Of a stretch of 64,000 bases of DNA, positions 41,987 to 50,172 are shown piece by piece. The stretch spans positions 62,001 to 126,000 of the forward strand of contig QFPK01000009.1 in the NCBI GenBank assembly GCA_003248865.1. Direction: 5' to 3'. How positions within the stretch are numbered: position 1 is the first letter of the stretch; each line of letters begins with the position of its first letter. The notes under the pieces are model-generated. The model searched no databases, was not told the origin of the DNA, and saw only the letters and a program-made list of their open reading frames with translations. A program made the position numbers and the translations under genes. This stretch comes from Sphingomonas sp. (GTDB taxonomy: Bacteria > Pseudomonadota > Alphaproteobacteria > Sphingomonadales > Sphingomonadaceae).

Positions 41987-42292
41987 AATGTCGCTTGAAG
42001 GTCCGCCTGAGTGCTGTCTGTGTGCTGTTCGTTACGCGGGCCTTTAGGAGCGGGGGCGGCGCTTGACAACTTTGTGGCAGCGAAAGCCGCGCTTTACAGA
42101 GGCCCACACTTTACAGGGGGAGCCGGGCGATGTTATGCGCCGCACCGTCATGAAAGCGGCACGCGCCCTCACCCTGCTTCGACTTACGCGCCCTTAGGCG
42201 CGTTGCCGGTGGCCGTGGGCGGCCCCATGCGAGCATGCGTCTAAGGGTTGACCAACAGGGCCCAGACCGAATTTCGCTTTTTCGAGGCAGAC
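41987..42292. other. Divergent lysC/leuA control region
   Basis: 306 bp. Contains a TTGACA (42063-42068), two direct copies of CTTTACAG about 17 bp apart near 42092-42115, a perfect 7-bp inverted repeat ACGCGCC / GGCGCGT (42186-42203), a stem GGCC / GGCC just after it, and a five-codon reading frame ATG-Arg-Ala-Cys-Val-stop at 42227-42244. The short frame has no Leu codons, so it is not a classical leu attenuator peptide. No matching -10 box is clear. Confidence 0.35.
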
Positions 42293-43825
42293 ATGACCGA
42301 CCAGATCCTGATTTTCGACACGACCTTGCGCGACGGCGAGCAATCGCCCGGCTGTTCCATGAACCTGGAGGAAAAGCTGCGCGTCGCCGCCCAGCTTGAA
42401 GCGCTGGGCGTGGACATCATCGAGGCGGGCTTCGCCATCGCCTCCGACGGGGACTTCGAGGCCGTGCAGGCCGTGGCGAAGCAGTGCGAGCGCGCCGTGG
42501 TGGCGAGCCTGGCACGCGCCGCCCGCGCCGATATCGAGCGTGCAGGCGCCGCGCTGAAGCTGGCCAAGCGCCCGCGCATCCACACCTTCATCGCGACATC
42601 GCCGCTGCACATGAAGGTGAAGCTGTCGAAGTCGCCCGAGCAGGTGCTGGAATCGATCCGCGAATCCGTCAGCCTCGCCCGCAACCTGGTCGAGGATGTG
42701 GAATGGTCCGCCGAGGACGCCACCCGTTCCGAGCCGGACTTTCTGGCGAAGGCCATCGAGACCGCCATCGCGGCCGGGGCGCGCACCATCAACCTGCCCG
42801 ATACCGTGGGCTATGCCACGCCGGAAACCTATGGCGCGATGTTCCGCGACATGATCGCCCGGGTGCCCAACGCCGATCTGGCGGTGTTCTCCACCCATTG
42901 CCACAATGATCTGGGGCTGGGCGTCGCCAACACGCTGGCGGCCGTGGCGGCAGGCGCCCGGCAGGTGGAATCCACCATCAACGGCATCGGCGAGCGCGCT
43001 GGAAACGCGGCGGTGGAGGAAATCGCCATGGCGCTGAAGGTGCGCCACGACGTGCTGCCCTATCGCACGGGGATCGTCTCCACCGAGATCACGCGCGCCA
43101 GCCGGCTGATCTCCGCCGTGACGGGGATGCATGTGCAGCCCAACAAGGCGATCGTGGGCGCCAATGCCTTCGCGCATGAAAGCGGCATCCACCAGGACGG
43201 CATGCTGAAGGACAGCTCCACCTACGAGATCATGACGCCGGAAAGCGTGGGGCAGTCGCATTCCAGCCTGGTGCTGGGCAAGCATTCGGGCCGCGCGGCC
43301 TTCAAGGACAAGCTGGAGAGCCTGGGTTATCAGCTGTCCGACAATGAGTTTCAGGATGCCTTCCAGCGCTTCAAGGCGCTGGCGGACGCCAAGAAGCAGG
43401 TGTTCGACGAGGACATCGTGGCGCTGGTGGACGATGAGGTGATGCGCGGCCACGACCATATCAAGGTGGTGGAAGTGGAAGTCTATTGCGGTTCCAACGG
43501 GCCGCAGCGCGCGATCCTGACGCTGTCCATCGACGGCGAGGAAGCGACCGCCGCGACCAAGGGCAACGGCCCGGTGGACGCGCTGTTCAACGCCGTGAAG
43601 AAGCTGGTGCCGCATGAGGATGCGACGCTGCAGCTGTATGAAGTGTCGGCCGTGACGGCGGGCGCGGATGCGCAGGCCGAAGTGAGCGTGGTGCTGGCCG
43701 AGAACGGCCGGACCGTGCGCGGCGTGGGCGCCCATAACGATACGCTGGTGGCGAGCGCGCGGGCGTATGTGAATGCGCTGAACAAGCTGGTGGTGAAGCG
43801 GGGCCGCAACGCGCTTGCGGCCTGA
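42293..43825 (+). CDS. leuA: 2-isopropylmalate synthase
   Basis: Commits 2-oxoisovalerate to leucine synthesis by condensing it with acetyl-CoA. 510 residues from ATG 42293 (GAGG upstream). DRE-TIM metallolyase motifs: IFDTTLRDGEQSPGCSMNLE, the HxH metal site in STHCHNDLGLGVANTLAAV, NGIGERAGNAAVEE; the C-terminal LeuA regulatory domain (CGSNGPQRAILTLSIDGEEA onward, 120 residues) indicates leucine feedback inhibition. Citramalate synthase is the main alternative, but the length and HESGIHQDGMLKD segment favour LeuA. Confidence 0.95.
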   Translation: MTDQILIFDTTLRDGEQSPGCSMNLEEKLRVAAQLEALGVDIIEAGFAIASDGDFEAVQAVAKQCERAVVASLARAARADIERAGAALKLAKRPRIHTFIATSPLHMKVKLSKSPEQVLESIRESVSLARNLVEDVEWSAEDATRSEPDFLAKAIETAIAAGARTINLPDTVGYATPETYGAMFRDMIARVPNADLAVFSTHCHNDLGLGVANTLAAVAAGARQVESTINGIGERAGNAAVEEIAMALKVRHDVLPYRTGIVSTEITRASRLISAVTGMHVQPNKAIVGANAFAHESGIHQDGMLKDSSTYEIMTPESVGQSHSSLVLGKHSGRAAFKDKLESLGYQLSDNEFQDAFQRFKALADAKKQVFDEDIVALVDDEVMRGHDHIKVVEVEVYCGSNGPQRAILTLSIDGEEATAATKGNGPVDALFNAVKKLVPHEDATLQLYEVSAVTAGADAQAEVSVVLAENGRTVRGVGAHNDTLVASARAYVNALNKLVVKRGRNALAA

Positions 43826-43862
43826 GCGGTCTGATCAGCTTAGCCGCGCATAGCAGATGTAG

Positions 43863-43894
43863 AAAAGGGCGGGGTGGAAACCCCGCCCTTTTTT
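43863..43894 (+). terminator. Strong intrinsic terminator after leuA
   Basis: Twelve-base arms AAAAGGGCGGGG / CCCCGCCCTTTT around TGGAAA, followed by more T. The A-run on the left makes it likely to work in both directions, for leuA and the convergent lipoprotein genes. Confidence 0.92.
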
Positions 43895-43946
43895 CGTGCC
43901 GACCGGGCCGACGCCGAGTCTGAAGACTAGCGCTGCGCGCTGGCCT

Positions 43947-44429
43947 TCAGCCGGCTTTGGCTGTGCACTTTGTCCCGGCCATCATGCCCACATTCAGCGT
44001 CAGCTCGTCGCCCTTGCCCTGAATCGTGGTCTGGCCGTTGGTGTATTTGAAGCCGGAGGCGACGGGTTCGCCGTTCAGCTCCACATTCTGCCCACCGCGC
44101 ACGAGGACCGCGATGCCCTGATCGGGGAAGAAGCGGACTTCGATCTTCTCCTCATTGTCGCAGGCGAAGGTTGTGCGGCTTTGCTGGGTGGCAGGCACGC
44201 CGGCAGCGGCAGCTTCCTTCTGGATTTCCGCCTTCACTTCAGCCGTGCTGTTGTCGGCCGGAAGATCGGCACCAACCACGCCTGCCGCCGGGGCGGCTTC
44301 CGGGGCGACTGCTTCCGGAGCGGGCGCGACTTCGGTGGTTTCAGGCGCCGGGGTTTCGGCGGCCGGCTTGTTGCAGCCCGCGATCAGGGCGGCTGCGGCA
44401 AGGCTTGCGAACAGGATCGGTTTCGTCAT
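43947..44429 (-). CDS. MliC-like lipoprotein, third of three
   Basis: 160 residues from ATG 44429 (AAGGAG seven bases upstream; the ATG at 44435 is too close to it). Lipobox ALIAGC, then an Ala/Pro/Glu-rich linker of about 60 residues. The C-terminal domain, FACDNEEKIEVRFFPDQGIA, VLVRGGQNVELNGEPVASGF, ending NVGMMAGTKC, resembles the MliC/PliC fold: paired Cys, an RGG-containing loop and a final Cys. MliC lipoproteins inhibit C-type lysozyme in the periplasm. The match is by pattern only. Confidence 0.7.
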   Translation of the reverse strand: MTKPILFASLAAAALIAGCNKPAAETPAPETTEVAPAPEAVAPEAAPAAGVVGADLPADNSTAEVKAEIQKEAAAAGVPATQQSRTTFACDNEEKIEVRFFPDQGIAVLVRGGQNVELNGEPVASGFKYTNGQTTIQGKGDELTLNVGMMAGTKCTAKAG

Positions 44430-44440
44430 CGTCATTCTCC

Positions 44441-44755
44441 TTAACTGGGTCGGCAATCCAGATTGCCGAACTGCGGGCTGCTGATCTGCATGCGCTGTTC
44501 GCTGCCGCTGATCTGGGTGGCCCCGAACTGGTAGATCCAGCCCCGGCTGGTGGGCATGCGGTGCAGCTGGATCGTCTCCCCCTTGATGGTGAGGTCGGCC
44601 AGCTTCTGGTCGCCGTGGAACAGCACGGTGGCAGGCACGTCGCCGGTGCACATCCAGTTGAACGTGCCGACCATGCGGTTGTCCAGCGTGTTCGGCGCGG
44701 ACTTGGGTGCGCAGGCCGCCAGCAGCAGCGGCGCGAGCAACAGGAACCTGTTCAT
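44441..44755 (-). CDS. Small MliC-like lipoprotein, second of three
   Basis: 104 residues. Lipobox LLLAAC, short linker, then a single diverged domain: WMCTGDVPATVLFHGDQKLA, DLTIKGETIQLHRMPTSRGW and a terminal Cys in FGNLDCRPS. Its length, two-Cys layout and position between two clearer members support the family; the RGG loop is lost. Intergenic gaps of 14 and 11 bp indicate one operon. Confidence 0.62.
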   Translation of the reverse strand: MNRFLLLAPLLLAACAPKSAPNTLDNRMVGTFNWMCTGDVPATVLFHGDQKLADLTIKGETIQLHRMPTSRGWIYQFGATQISGSEQRMQISSPQFGNLDCRPS

Positions 44756-44769
44756 GGGCGCGCTCCCCC

Positions 44770-45411
44770 TCAGGCCGCGGTGCAGTTGGTGCCGGACATC
44801 ATGCCGACCGTCATCGTCAGGCGCATCCGGTCTTCAGCGACGCGCAGCACGGTGTTGGGGCCGGTGTAGGTGAAGCCGGGCGGCGTGGATTGCTGCTGCA
44901 GTTCGGTGTTCTGCCCGCCGCGACTGAGCGAGGCGACGCCCTGCTGCGGGAAGAAGCGGACGCTGATCTGCTCGCCGTTGGAGCAATTGTAGCTGACGCG
45001 CATTTCCGCCGGCGGCGTGGGCTGGGCCGGCGGCGCGGGCGGGATGGGGGCAGGCGCCGTCGGCGGCGCGGGCGGGCGGCCGCTGGCGTTGGTGGCCTGG
45101 CACGAAGTGGGGGCCATCATGCCCACCGTCAGGTTGATGCCCATGCGGCCGGCATCGGCCACAACCGTGGTCTGCCCGCCCTGATAGGTGAGCGGCGTGG
45201 TGGAAACGCGGTTCAGTTCGGTGTTCTGCCCGCCGCGCACCAGCACGGCCGTGCCCTGCTGATCGAAGAAGCGGATGGTGACATTTTCCTGATTGGCGCA
45301 GCGATAGTTCACCGTGAACACCTCGGCCGGGCGCACCGACGGGGTGGAGGGTGTGGAGCAGGCCGCAAGCACGGTGGTGCCTGCAAGCAGCGAAACCAGA
45401 TATGTCTTCAA
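44770..45411 (-). CDS. Lipoprotein with two MliC-like domains, first of three
   Basis: 213 residues from TTG 45411, with GGGGAG seven bases upstream. Signal MKTYLVSLLAGTTVLAAC. Two copies of the domain, VNYRCANQENVTIRFFDQQG ... VGMMAPTSC and VSYNCSNGEQISVRFFPQQG ... VGMMSGTNC, joined by a Pro-rich linker of about 25 residues (RPPAPPTAPAPIPPAPPAQP). Both carry RGGQNTEL. The family assignment (lysozyme-inhibitor-like) is inferred; the duplication is directly visible. Confidence 0.7.
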   Translation of the reverse strand: MKTYLVSLLAGTTVLAACSTPSTPSVRPAEVFTVNYRCANQENVTIRFFDQQGTAVLVRGGQNTELNRVSTTPLTYQGGQTTVVADAGRMGINLTVGMMAPTSCQATNASGRPPAPPTAPAPIPPAPPAQPTPPAEMRVSYNCSNGEQISVRFFPQQGVASLSRGGQNTELQQQSTPPGFTYTGPNTVLRVAEDRMRLTMTVGMMSGTNCTAA

Positions 45412-45538
45412 GGCCGTTCTCCCCTGTTGAGCCGGATGGCGATTAAGCCAGTCTGAGCCTGATACCCGAATCGCCCCGGCTGCCGGTCGCGTCAAGCCGA
45501 TGGCGGCCGATTGAGACGATTGAATTGCATCAGATCAA

Positions 45539-47317
45539 TTATCTGCGGTGGAACAGCTTTTCGAGGTCGGCCTTGGTTAGGCGGAGGAAGGTGGGGCGTC
45601 CATGGTTGCAGGTGCCGCTGGCCGGCACTGCTTCCATCTGTCGCAGCAGCGCATTCATCTCCGCGAGGTTCAGCGGTCGGCCCGCGCGCACGCTGCCGTG
45701 GCAGGCAATGGTGGCGGCGATATGCTCCAGCCGGGCGGTCAGCGCGGCGGGGCCGTCGCCGGCCGCCAGCTCGTCAGCGAGATCGGTGAGGAGCGGTTTC
45801 AGCGGCGGTTGGCCCAGCGCGGCGGGCAGTGCGCGGACCAGGATGGTGTCCGGCCCGAAGCGGTCCAGTTCGAGGCCGAGTTCCAGGAGTTGCGGCGCGG
45901 CGGCCTCCAGCCTGTCGGCCGCCTGTTCGTCCAGCTGCACGGTTTCGGGCACCAGCAGCGGCTGGGATTGCGGGGTGCCGCCCGCCCGGCCGCGCATGGC
46001 TTCCAGCACAAGGCGTTCATGGGCGGCGTGCTGATCCACCAGCACCAGCGAATCCGCGCTTTCGGCGACGATATAGGCGTTGGCGATCTGGCCGCGCGCG
46101 AGGCCGAGGGGATAGTCCTGTGCGGCGGGCGGTGCGGCAGGCGCTAGCGGTTCCGGCGAGCGGCCCTGCGGCGGGGTCCAGCCGGGGGAGGATGGCGCCC
46201 AGCTATAGGCCGTTTCGGCCACGTGCGTCGGCGCCACGGGCGCAAGATTGAGCTGGTTGGAAATGGGCGGGGGCGCCGCAAACGCTGCTGCCAGCGACTG
46301 GCTGGCGGCCTGCACCGGGCGGATGCCCGCTGTCTCCAGCGCGGCGCGCACGGCGGAGATCAGGCTGGCGCGGATGCGGGCCGGATCGCGGAAGCGCACC
46401 TCTGTCTTGGCCGGATGGACGTTCACGTCCACCTCGTCCGTGGGGAGCGTGATGAAAAGCGCGGCGACGGCGTGGCGGCCGACGGGCAGGCGCTCGGCAT
46501 AGGCGCCGCGCAGGGCGCCCACCAGAAGCCGGTCTTTCACGGGGCGGCCGTTGACGAACAGATATTGATGCTCGCTGGTTGCGCGCGAGGCGGCCGGAAG
46601 CCCGGCGAGGCCGCCGATCTGCAGGTCGGGGCGCATGAAATCGACCGGCACCGTATCCGCGCCGTCGCTGAGCAGTGCCTGCACCCGGCGGGCGAGCCCG
46701 GCGACGCCCGGCTCGGTTTCGGGCGGCACATCCAGCAGGCGGCGGCCTTCGTGGAGCAGGCGGAAGCTGACGTGCGGATGCGCCATCGCGAGGCGCCGCA
46801 GCGTGTCGTGGATGGCGGCGATTTCGGTGCGCGGGCTCTTCAGGAACTTGGCGCGCGCAGGGATGCGGGCGAACAGCCCTTCCACCGCGATGCGGGTGCC
46901 CGGGGCCAGCCCGGCGGGGCCGTCGAACAGCAGGTCGCCGCCGTCCAGCTGGAGCTTCCAGCCGGTCTCCGTATCGGCCGGGCGGCTTTCCAGCGTGAAG
47001 CGGGCGACCGACGCGATGGCCGGAAGCGCCTCGCCCCGGAAGCCGAAGCTGTGGATGGCGAGGAGATCGTCGGTCGGCAGCTTGGAGGTGGCGTGGCGCT
47101 CGATCGCGAGGCGCATTTCGGCTGGCGCCATGCCGTGGCCGTCGTCCGTCACCAGCAGGCGCTGGGTGCCGTCTCCGCCCACCTGCACCTCGATTCGGGT
47201 GGCGCCGGCGTCCAGGCTGTTCTCCACCAGTTCCTTCACCACGCTGGCGGGGCGCTCCACCACTTCGCCCGCCGCGATGCGGTCGACGAGGTGGCTGGGA
47301 AGGCGACGGATGCTCAT
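45539..47317 (-). CDS. mutL: DNA mismatch repair protein MutL
   Basis: 592 residues. N-terminal GHKL ATPase: ERPASVVKELVENSLDAGAT, LVTDDGHGM, ERHATSKL and FRGEALPAIASVA; the transducer domain continues to about residue 330 (VNVHPAKTEVRF). A Pro-rich linker leads to the C-terminal dimerisation domain (LVLVDQHAAHERLVLEAMRG, then ATIACHGSVRAGRPLN). QHAAHERL and ACHGSVRAG are typical of the MutL C-domain. Works with MutS, which is not in the window. Confidence 0.96.
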   Translation of the reverse strand: MSIRRLPSHLVDRIAAGEVVERPASVVKELVENSLDAGATRIEVQVGGDGTQRLLVTDDGHGMAPAEMRLAIERHATSKLPTDDLLAIHSFGFRGEALPAIASVARFTLESRPADTETGWKLQLDGGDLLFDGPAGLAPGTRIAVEGLFARIPARAKFLKSPRTEIAAIHDTLRRLAMAHPHVSFRLLHEGRRLLDVPPETEPGVAGLARRVQALLSDGADTVPVDFMRPDLQIGGLAGLPAASRATSEHQYLFVNGRPVKDRLLVGALRGAYAERLPVGRHAVAALFITLPTDEVDVNVHPAKTEVRFRDPARIRASLISAVRAALETAGIRPVQAASQSLAAAFAAPPPISNQLNLAPVAPTHVAETAYSWAPSSPGWTPPQGRSPEPLAPAAPPAAQDYPLGLARGQIANAYIVAESADSLVLVDQHAAHERLVLEAMRGRAGGTPQSQPLLVPETVQLDEQAADRLEAAAPQLLELGLELDRFGPDTILVRALPAALGQPPLKPLLTDLADELAAGDGPAALTARLEHIAATIACHGSVRAGRPLNLAEMNALLRQMEAVPASGTCNHGRPTFLRLTKADLEKLFHRR

Positions 47318-47554
47318 CCGCCGCTGTTGCCGTGCGCGGGCGGCGGGCTCAAGCGCTGATTGCGCCCTGCGCCGGAACGAACCTTTCCGCCGGTTCAGCG
47401 CACTTGCGTGGGCGAAGATGACAGCCTATTCGAACCCAACCCGCGACAGTGTCTGCGAAAGGCGCCGGATGCGGCCCAGCTTTCCCGATTCGCCCGCCTC
47501 CCCTGAACATCCTGCCGGCGCAAAGAGCCGCCTGACAAAAGGCCTGTAACACCC

Positions 47555-48601
47555 GTGAACTTCTTCAGCCGCATTTTCGGTTTCCTGAGCCAGGACATGG
47601 CCATCGACCTCGGAACCGCCAACACCCTGGTTTATGTTCGTGGCCGCGGCATCGTGCTGAACGAGCCATCGGTGGTGGCGCTGGAAACGCTGAACGGCCG
47701 CCGCCAGGTGAAGGCGGTGGGCAATGACGCCAAGCTGATGATGGGCAAGACGCCCGACAATGTTCAGGCCATCCGGCCGATGCGCGACGGCGTGATCGCG
47801 GACATCGAGGTGGCCGAGGACATGATCAAATATTTCATCGACAAGGTGCACGGCAAATCCACCTGGGTGCCGCGCGGCCCCGAAATCGTGGTGTGCATCC
47901 CGTCGGGCTCCACCCCGGTGGAACGGCGCGCCATCCGCGACGCCGCCAACAACGCCGGCGCGTCGCAGGTGCACCTGATCCTGGAACCCATGGCCGCCGC
48001 CATCGGCGCGGGCATGCCGGTGACGGAACCCATCGGATCGATGGTGGTGGATATCGGCGGCGGCACCACCGAAGTCGCCGTGCTGTCGCTGCGCGGGCTG
48101 GCCTATACCACCAGCGTGCGCGTCGGCGGGGACAAGATGGACGAAGCCATCGTCAACTATGTCCGCCGCAACCATAACCTGCTGATCGGCGACGCCACGG
48201 CGGAACGCATCAAGAAGGCGATCGGAACCGCGCTGCCGCCGGCCGACGGCATCGGCACCACTATCGAGATCAAGGGCCGCGACCTTGTGAACGGCGTGCC
48301 CAAGGAAATCACCATCAATCAGGGTCAGGTGGCGGATGCGCTGTCTGAACCCGTATCCCAGATCGTGGAATCGGTGCGGCTGGCGCTGGAGAACACCGCG
48401 CCGGAACTCGCCGCCGACATCGTGGATCAGGGCATTGTACTGACCGGCGGCGGTGCGCTGCTGGGCGGGCTGGACGAAGCGCTGCGGCAGGCGACCGGCC
48501 TTCCCGTGACGGTCGCCGAAGACCCGTTGTCGTGTGTGGCGTTGGGCACCGGCCGGGCGCTGGAAGATCCGATCTACCGCGGCGTGCTGATGGGGGCCTG
48601 A
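47555..48601 (+). CDS. mreB: Rod shape-determining actin-like protein MreB
   Basis: 348 residues from GTG 47555. Bacterial actin: AIDLGTANTLVYVRGRGIVL (phosphate 1), VVCIPSGSTPVERRAIRDAA, LEPMAAAIGAGMPV, VVDIGGGTTEVAVLSLRGL (phosphate 2) and LTGGGALLGGLDEALRQ (adenosine). Forms membrane-bound filaments that guide lateral wall synthesis. First gene of mreB-mreC-mreD-mrdA-rodA. The 237 bp before it hold no other feature I can support. Confidence 0.98.
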   Translation: MNFFSRIFGFLSQDMAIDLGTANTLVYVRGRGIVLNEPSVVALETLNGRRQVKAVGNDAKLMMGKTPDNVQAIRPMRDGVIADIEVAEDMIKYFIDKVHGKSTWVPRGPEIVVCIPSGSTPVERRAIRDAANNAGASQVHLILEPMAAAIGAGMPVTEPIGSMVVDIGGGTTEVAVLSLRGLAYTTSVRVGGDKMDEAIVNYVRRNHNLLIGDATAERIKKAIGTALPPADGIGTTIEIKGRDLVNGVPKEITINQGQVADALSEPVSQIVESVRLALENTAPELAADIVDQGIVLTGGGALLGGLDEALRQATGLPVTVAEDPLSCVALGTGRALEDPIYRGVLMGA

Positions 48602-48612
48602 CAAGGTCCCCG

Positions 48613-49656
48613 ATGAACCGGCTTCCGCCCCCCAACCGCCTTCGGCCCGCGCGCCGCACCAGCTTCGCCCGGAGGGATAGCAATCTGGCCCTGCTGGGTG
48701 CGCTGTTCGCGGGCGTGGTGATCGCCTTCGCGCTGCTGATGCTGCTGTTGCAGCGGGTGAACCCCGATCTGGGCACGCGCATGCGCGGGGCGACGGCGGA
48801 TGCGCTGTCTCCGCTGATCTCCGTCGCCATGGCGCCGGTGGAAGGCGTGCGGCGGCTGGGCACGCTGATCGGCGACCATATGGACGTGGTGGACAAGAAC
48901 CGCGAACTGCAGACCGAGCTGAAGGCGGCGCAGCGCCGCGCGGCCGAGACCGAGCGGCTGGCCTCTGAACTGGACCGGATGGAGGCGCTGCTGGCGCTCA
49001 GGCGGCCCGAACGGCGGCTGGTGGCGTCGGCGGTGGCGTCCGCCGTTTCGGCCGAGGCCGGGCAGCGGCAGGCGATCCTGTCGGCGGGCCTGTCCGACGG
49101 GGTGAAGCCGCGCATGCCGGTGATCGCATCGGGCGGGCTGGCCGGCCGGGTGACCGACGTGGGGCAAGGCGCTTCGCGCATGATGCTGCTGACGGATGCC
49201 GACAGCCGGATTCCGGTGAAGGTGCTGCGCACCGGCTGGACCGGCCTTGCGGTGGGCACCGGCGGCACCCTGCTGGACTTCCAGTTCGACATCGCCTCCG
49301 GCTCCGACAAGATCCGCGTGGGCGACCGGCTGGTGACATCGGGCGACGGCGGGCTGTTCCCCCCCGGCATCCCGGTGGCGGTGATCATCGACGCAGAGGC
49401 CAATCCGCCGCGCGCGCGGCCGCTGGCCAATCCCACCGGCCTTGGCACGGTGATGATCGAGGCGCCATGGCTGCCGCCGCCGAGCTTCGTGGCCGTGCCA
49501 CCCGCCGCCCCTGAGGCGGACAAGGTGGTGGCGCCTGCGGCCGCTGCACCCGCCGCGACGGCGGCTAACGGGTCCGCCGCCGCCACGGGCGCGCAAAGCC
49601 GGCCTGCTGCACCGCCACAGGCTGCGACAGCTACGCCGCCGGCACAACCACGATGA
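48613..49656 (+). CDS. mreC: Rod shape-determining protein MreC
   Basis: 347 residues from ATG 48613. A short cytoplasmic tail and one membrane helix (LALLGALFAGVVIAFALLML) precede a periplasmic coiled coil (DKNRELQTELKAAQRRAAET) and the two beta domains (GLAGRVTDVGQGASRMMLLT; FDIASGSDKIRVGDRLVTSG). The Ala/Pro-rich tail of about 50 residues is disordered. Links MreB to PBP2. Overlaps mreD by ATGA. Confidence 0.94.
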   Translation: MNRLPPPNRLRPARRTSFARRDSNLALLGALFAGVVIAFALLMLLLQRVNPDLGTRMRGATADALSPLISVAMAPVEGVRRLGTLIGDHMDVVDKNRELQTELKAAQRRAAETERLASELDRMEALLALRRPERRLVASAVASAVSAEAGQRQAILSAGLSDGVKPRMPVIASGGLAGRVTDVGQGASRMMLLTDADSRIPVKVLRTGWTGLAVGTGGTLLDFQFDIASGSDKIRVGDRLVTSGDGGLFPPGIPVAVIIDAEANPPRARPLANPTGLGTVMIEAPWLPPPSFVAVPPAAPEADKVVAPAAAAPAATAANGSAAATGAQSRPAAPPQAATATPPAQPR

Positions 49657-50168
49657 GCAACCTGACCGCCGAGCGGCTGACGCCGGGGGAAATCGCCCGC
49701 CGCCTGCTGCCGGCGGGCACCGTGCTGCTGGCCCTGCTGGTGATGGCGTTTCCGCTGCCGCTGGCCTGGGGCGTGATGCCCAATCTGGCGCTGCTGATGG
49801 TGATCCTGTGGGCCAGCATCCAGCCCCGGCTGATGCCGGTGTGGGCGGCCTTCCTGCTGGGGCTGTTCGCCGATCTGCTGTTCGGGGGCCGCATCGGCAT
49901 CTGGGCGCTGATCTTCCCGCTGGCGACCGGCGTGGTGCGGGTGGCGGAAGCCCGGGTGGAGGGCCACAGCCTCGCCATCGACTGGGCCTTTGCCGGGCTG
50001 CTGGTGTTGCTGGCGCAGCTGCTGGCCTGGCAGCTGAACGCCTTTCTGGGATCGGCCGCGCCATTGCTGCCCTTCCTGACGCAGGGGCTGGTGACGATCA
50101 TCGCCTACCCGCTCGCCGCCACGCTGGGCGCGCGGATCCAGCGCCGCCTGACCGACCTGAGCAGCTGA
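49653..50168 (+). CDS. mreD: Rod shape-determining protein MreD
   Basis: 171 residues, five to six membrane helices (LLPAGTVLLALLVMAFPLPL; MPNLALLMVILWASIQP; FLLGLFADLLFGGRIGIWAL). The short polytopic protein and its place between mreC and mrdA identify it; GLFADLL is the most conserved motif. Four bp before mrdA. Confidence 0.9.
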   Translation: MSNLTAERLTPGEIARRLLPAGTVLLALLVMAFPLPLAWGVMPNLALLMVILWASIQPRLMPVWAAFLLGLFADLLFGGRIGIWALIFPLATGVVRVAEARVEGHSLAIDWAFAGLLVLLAQLLAWQLNAFLGSAAPLLPFLTQGLVTIIAYPLAATLGARIQRRLTDLSS

Positions 50169-50172
50169 CGCC

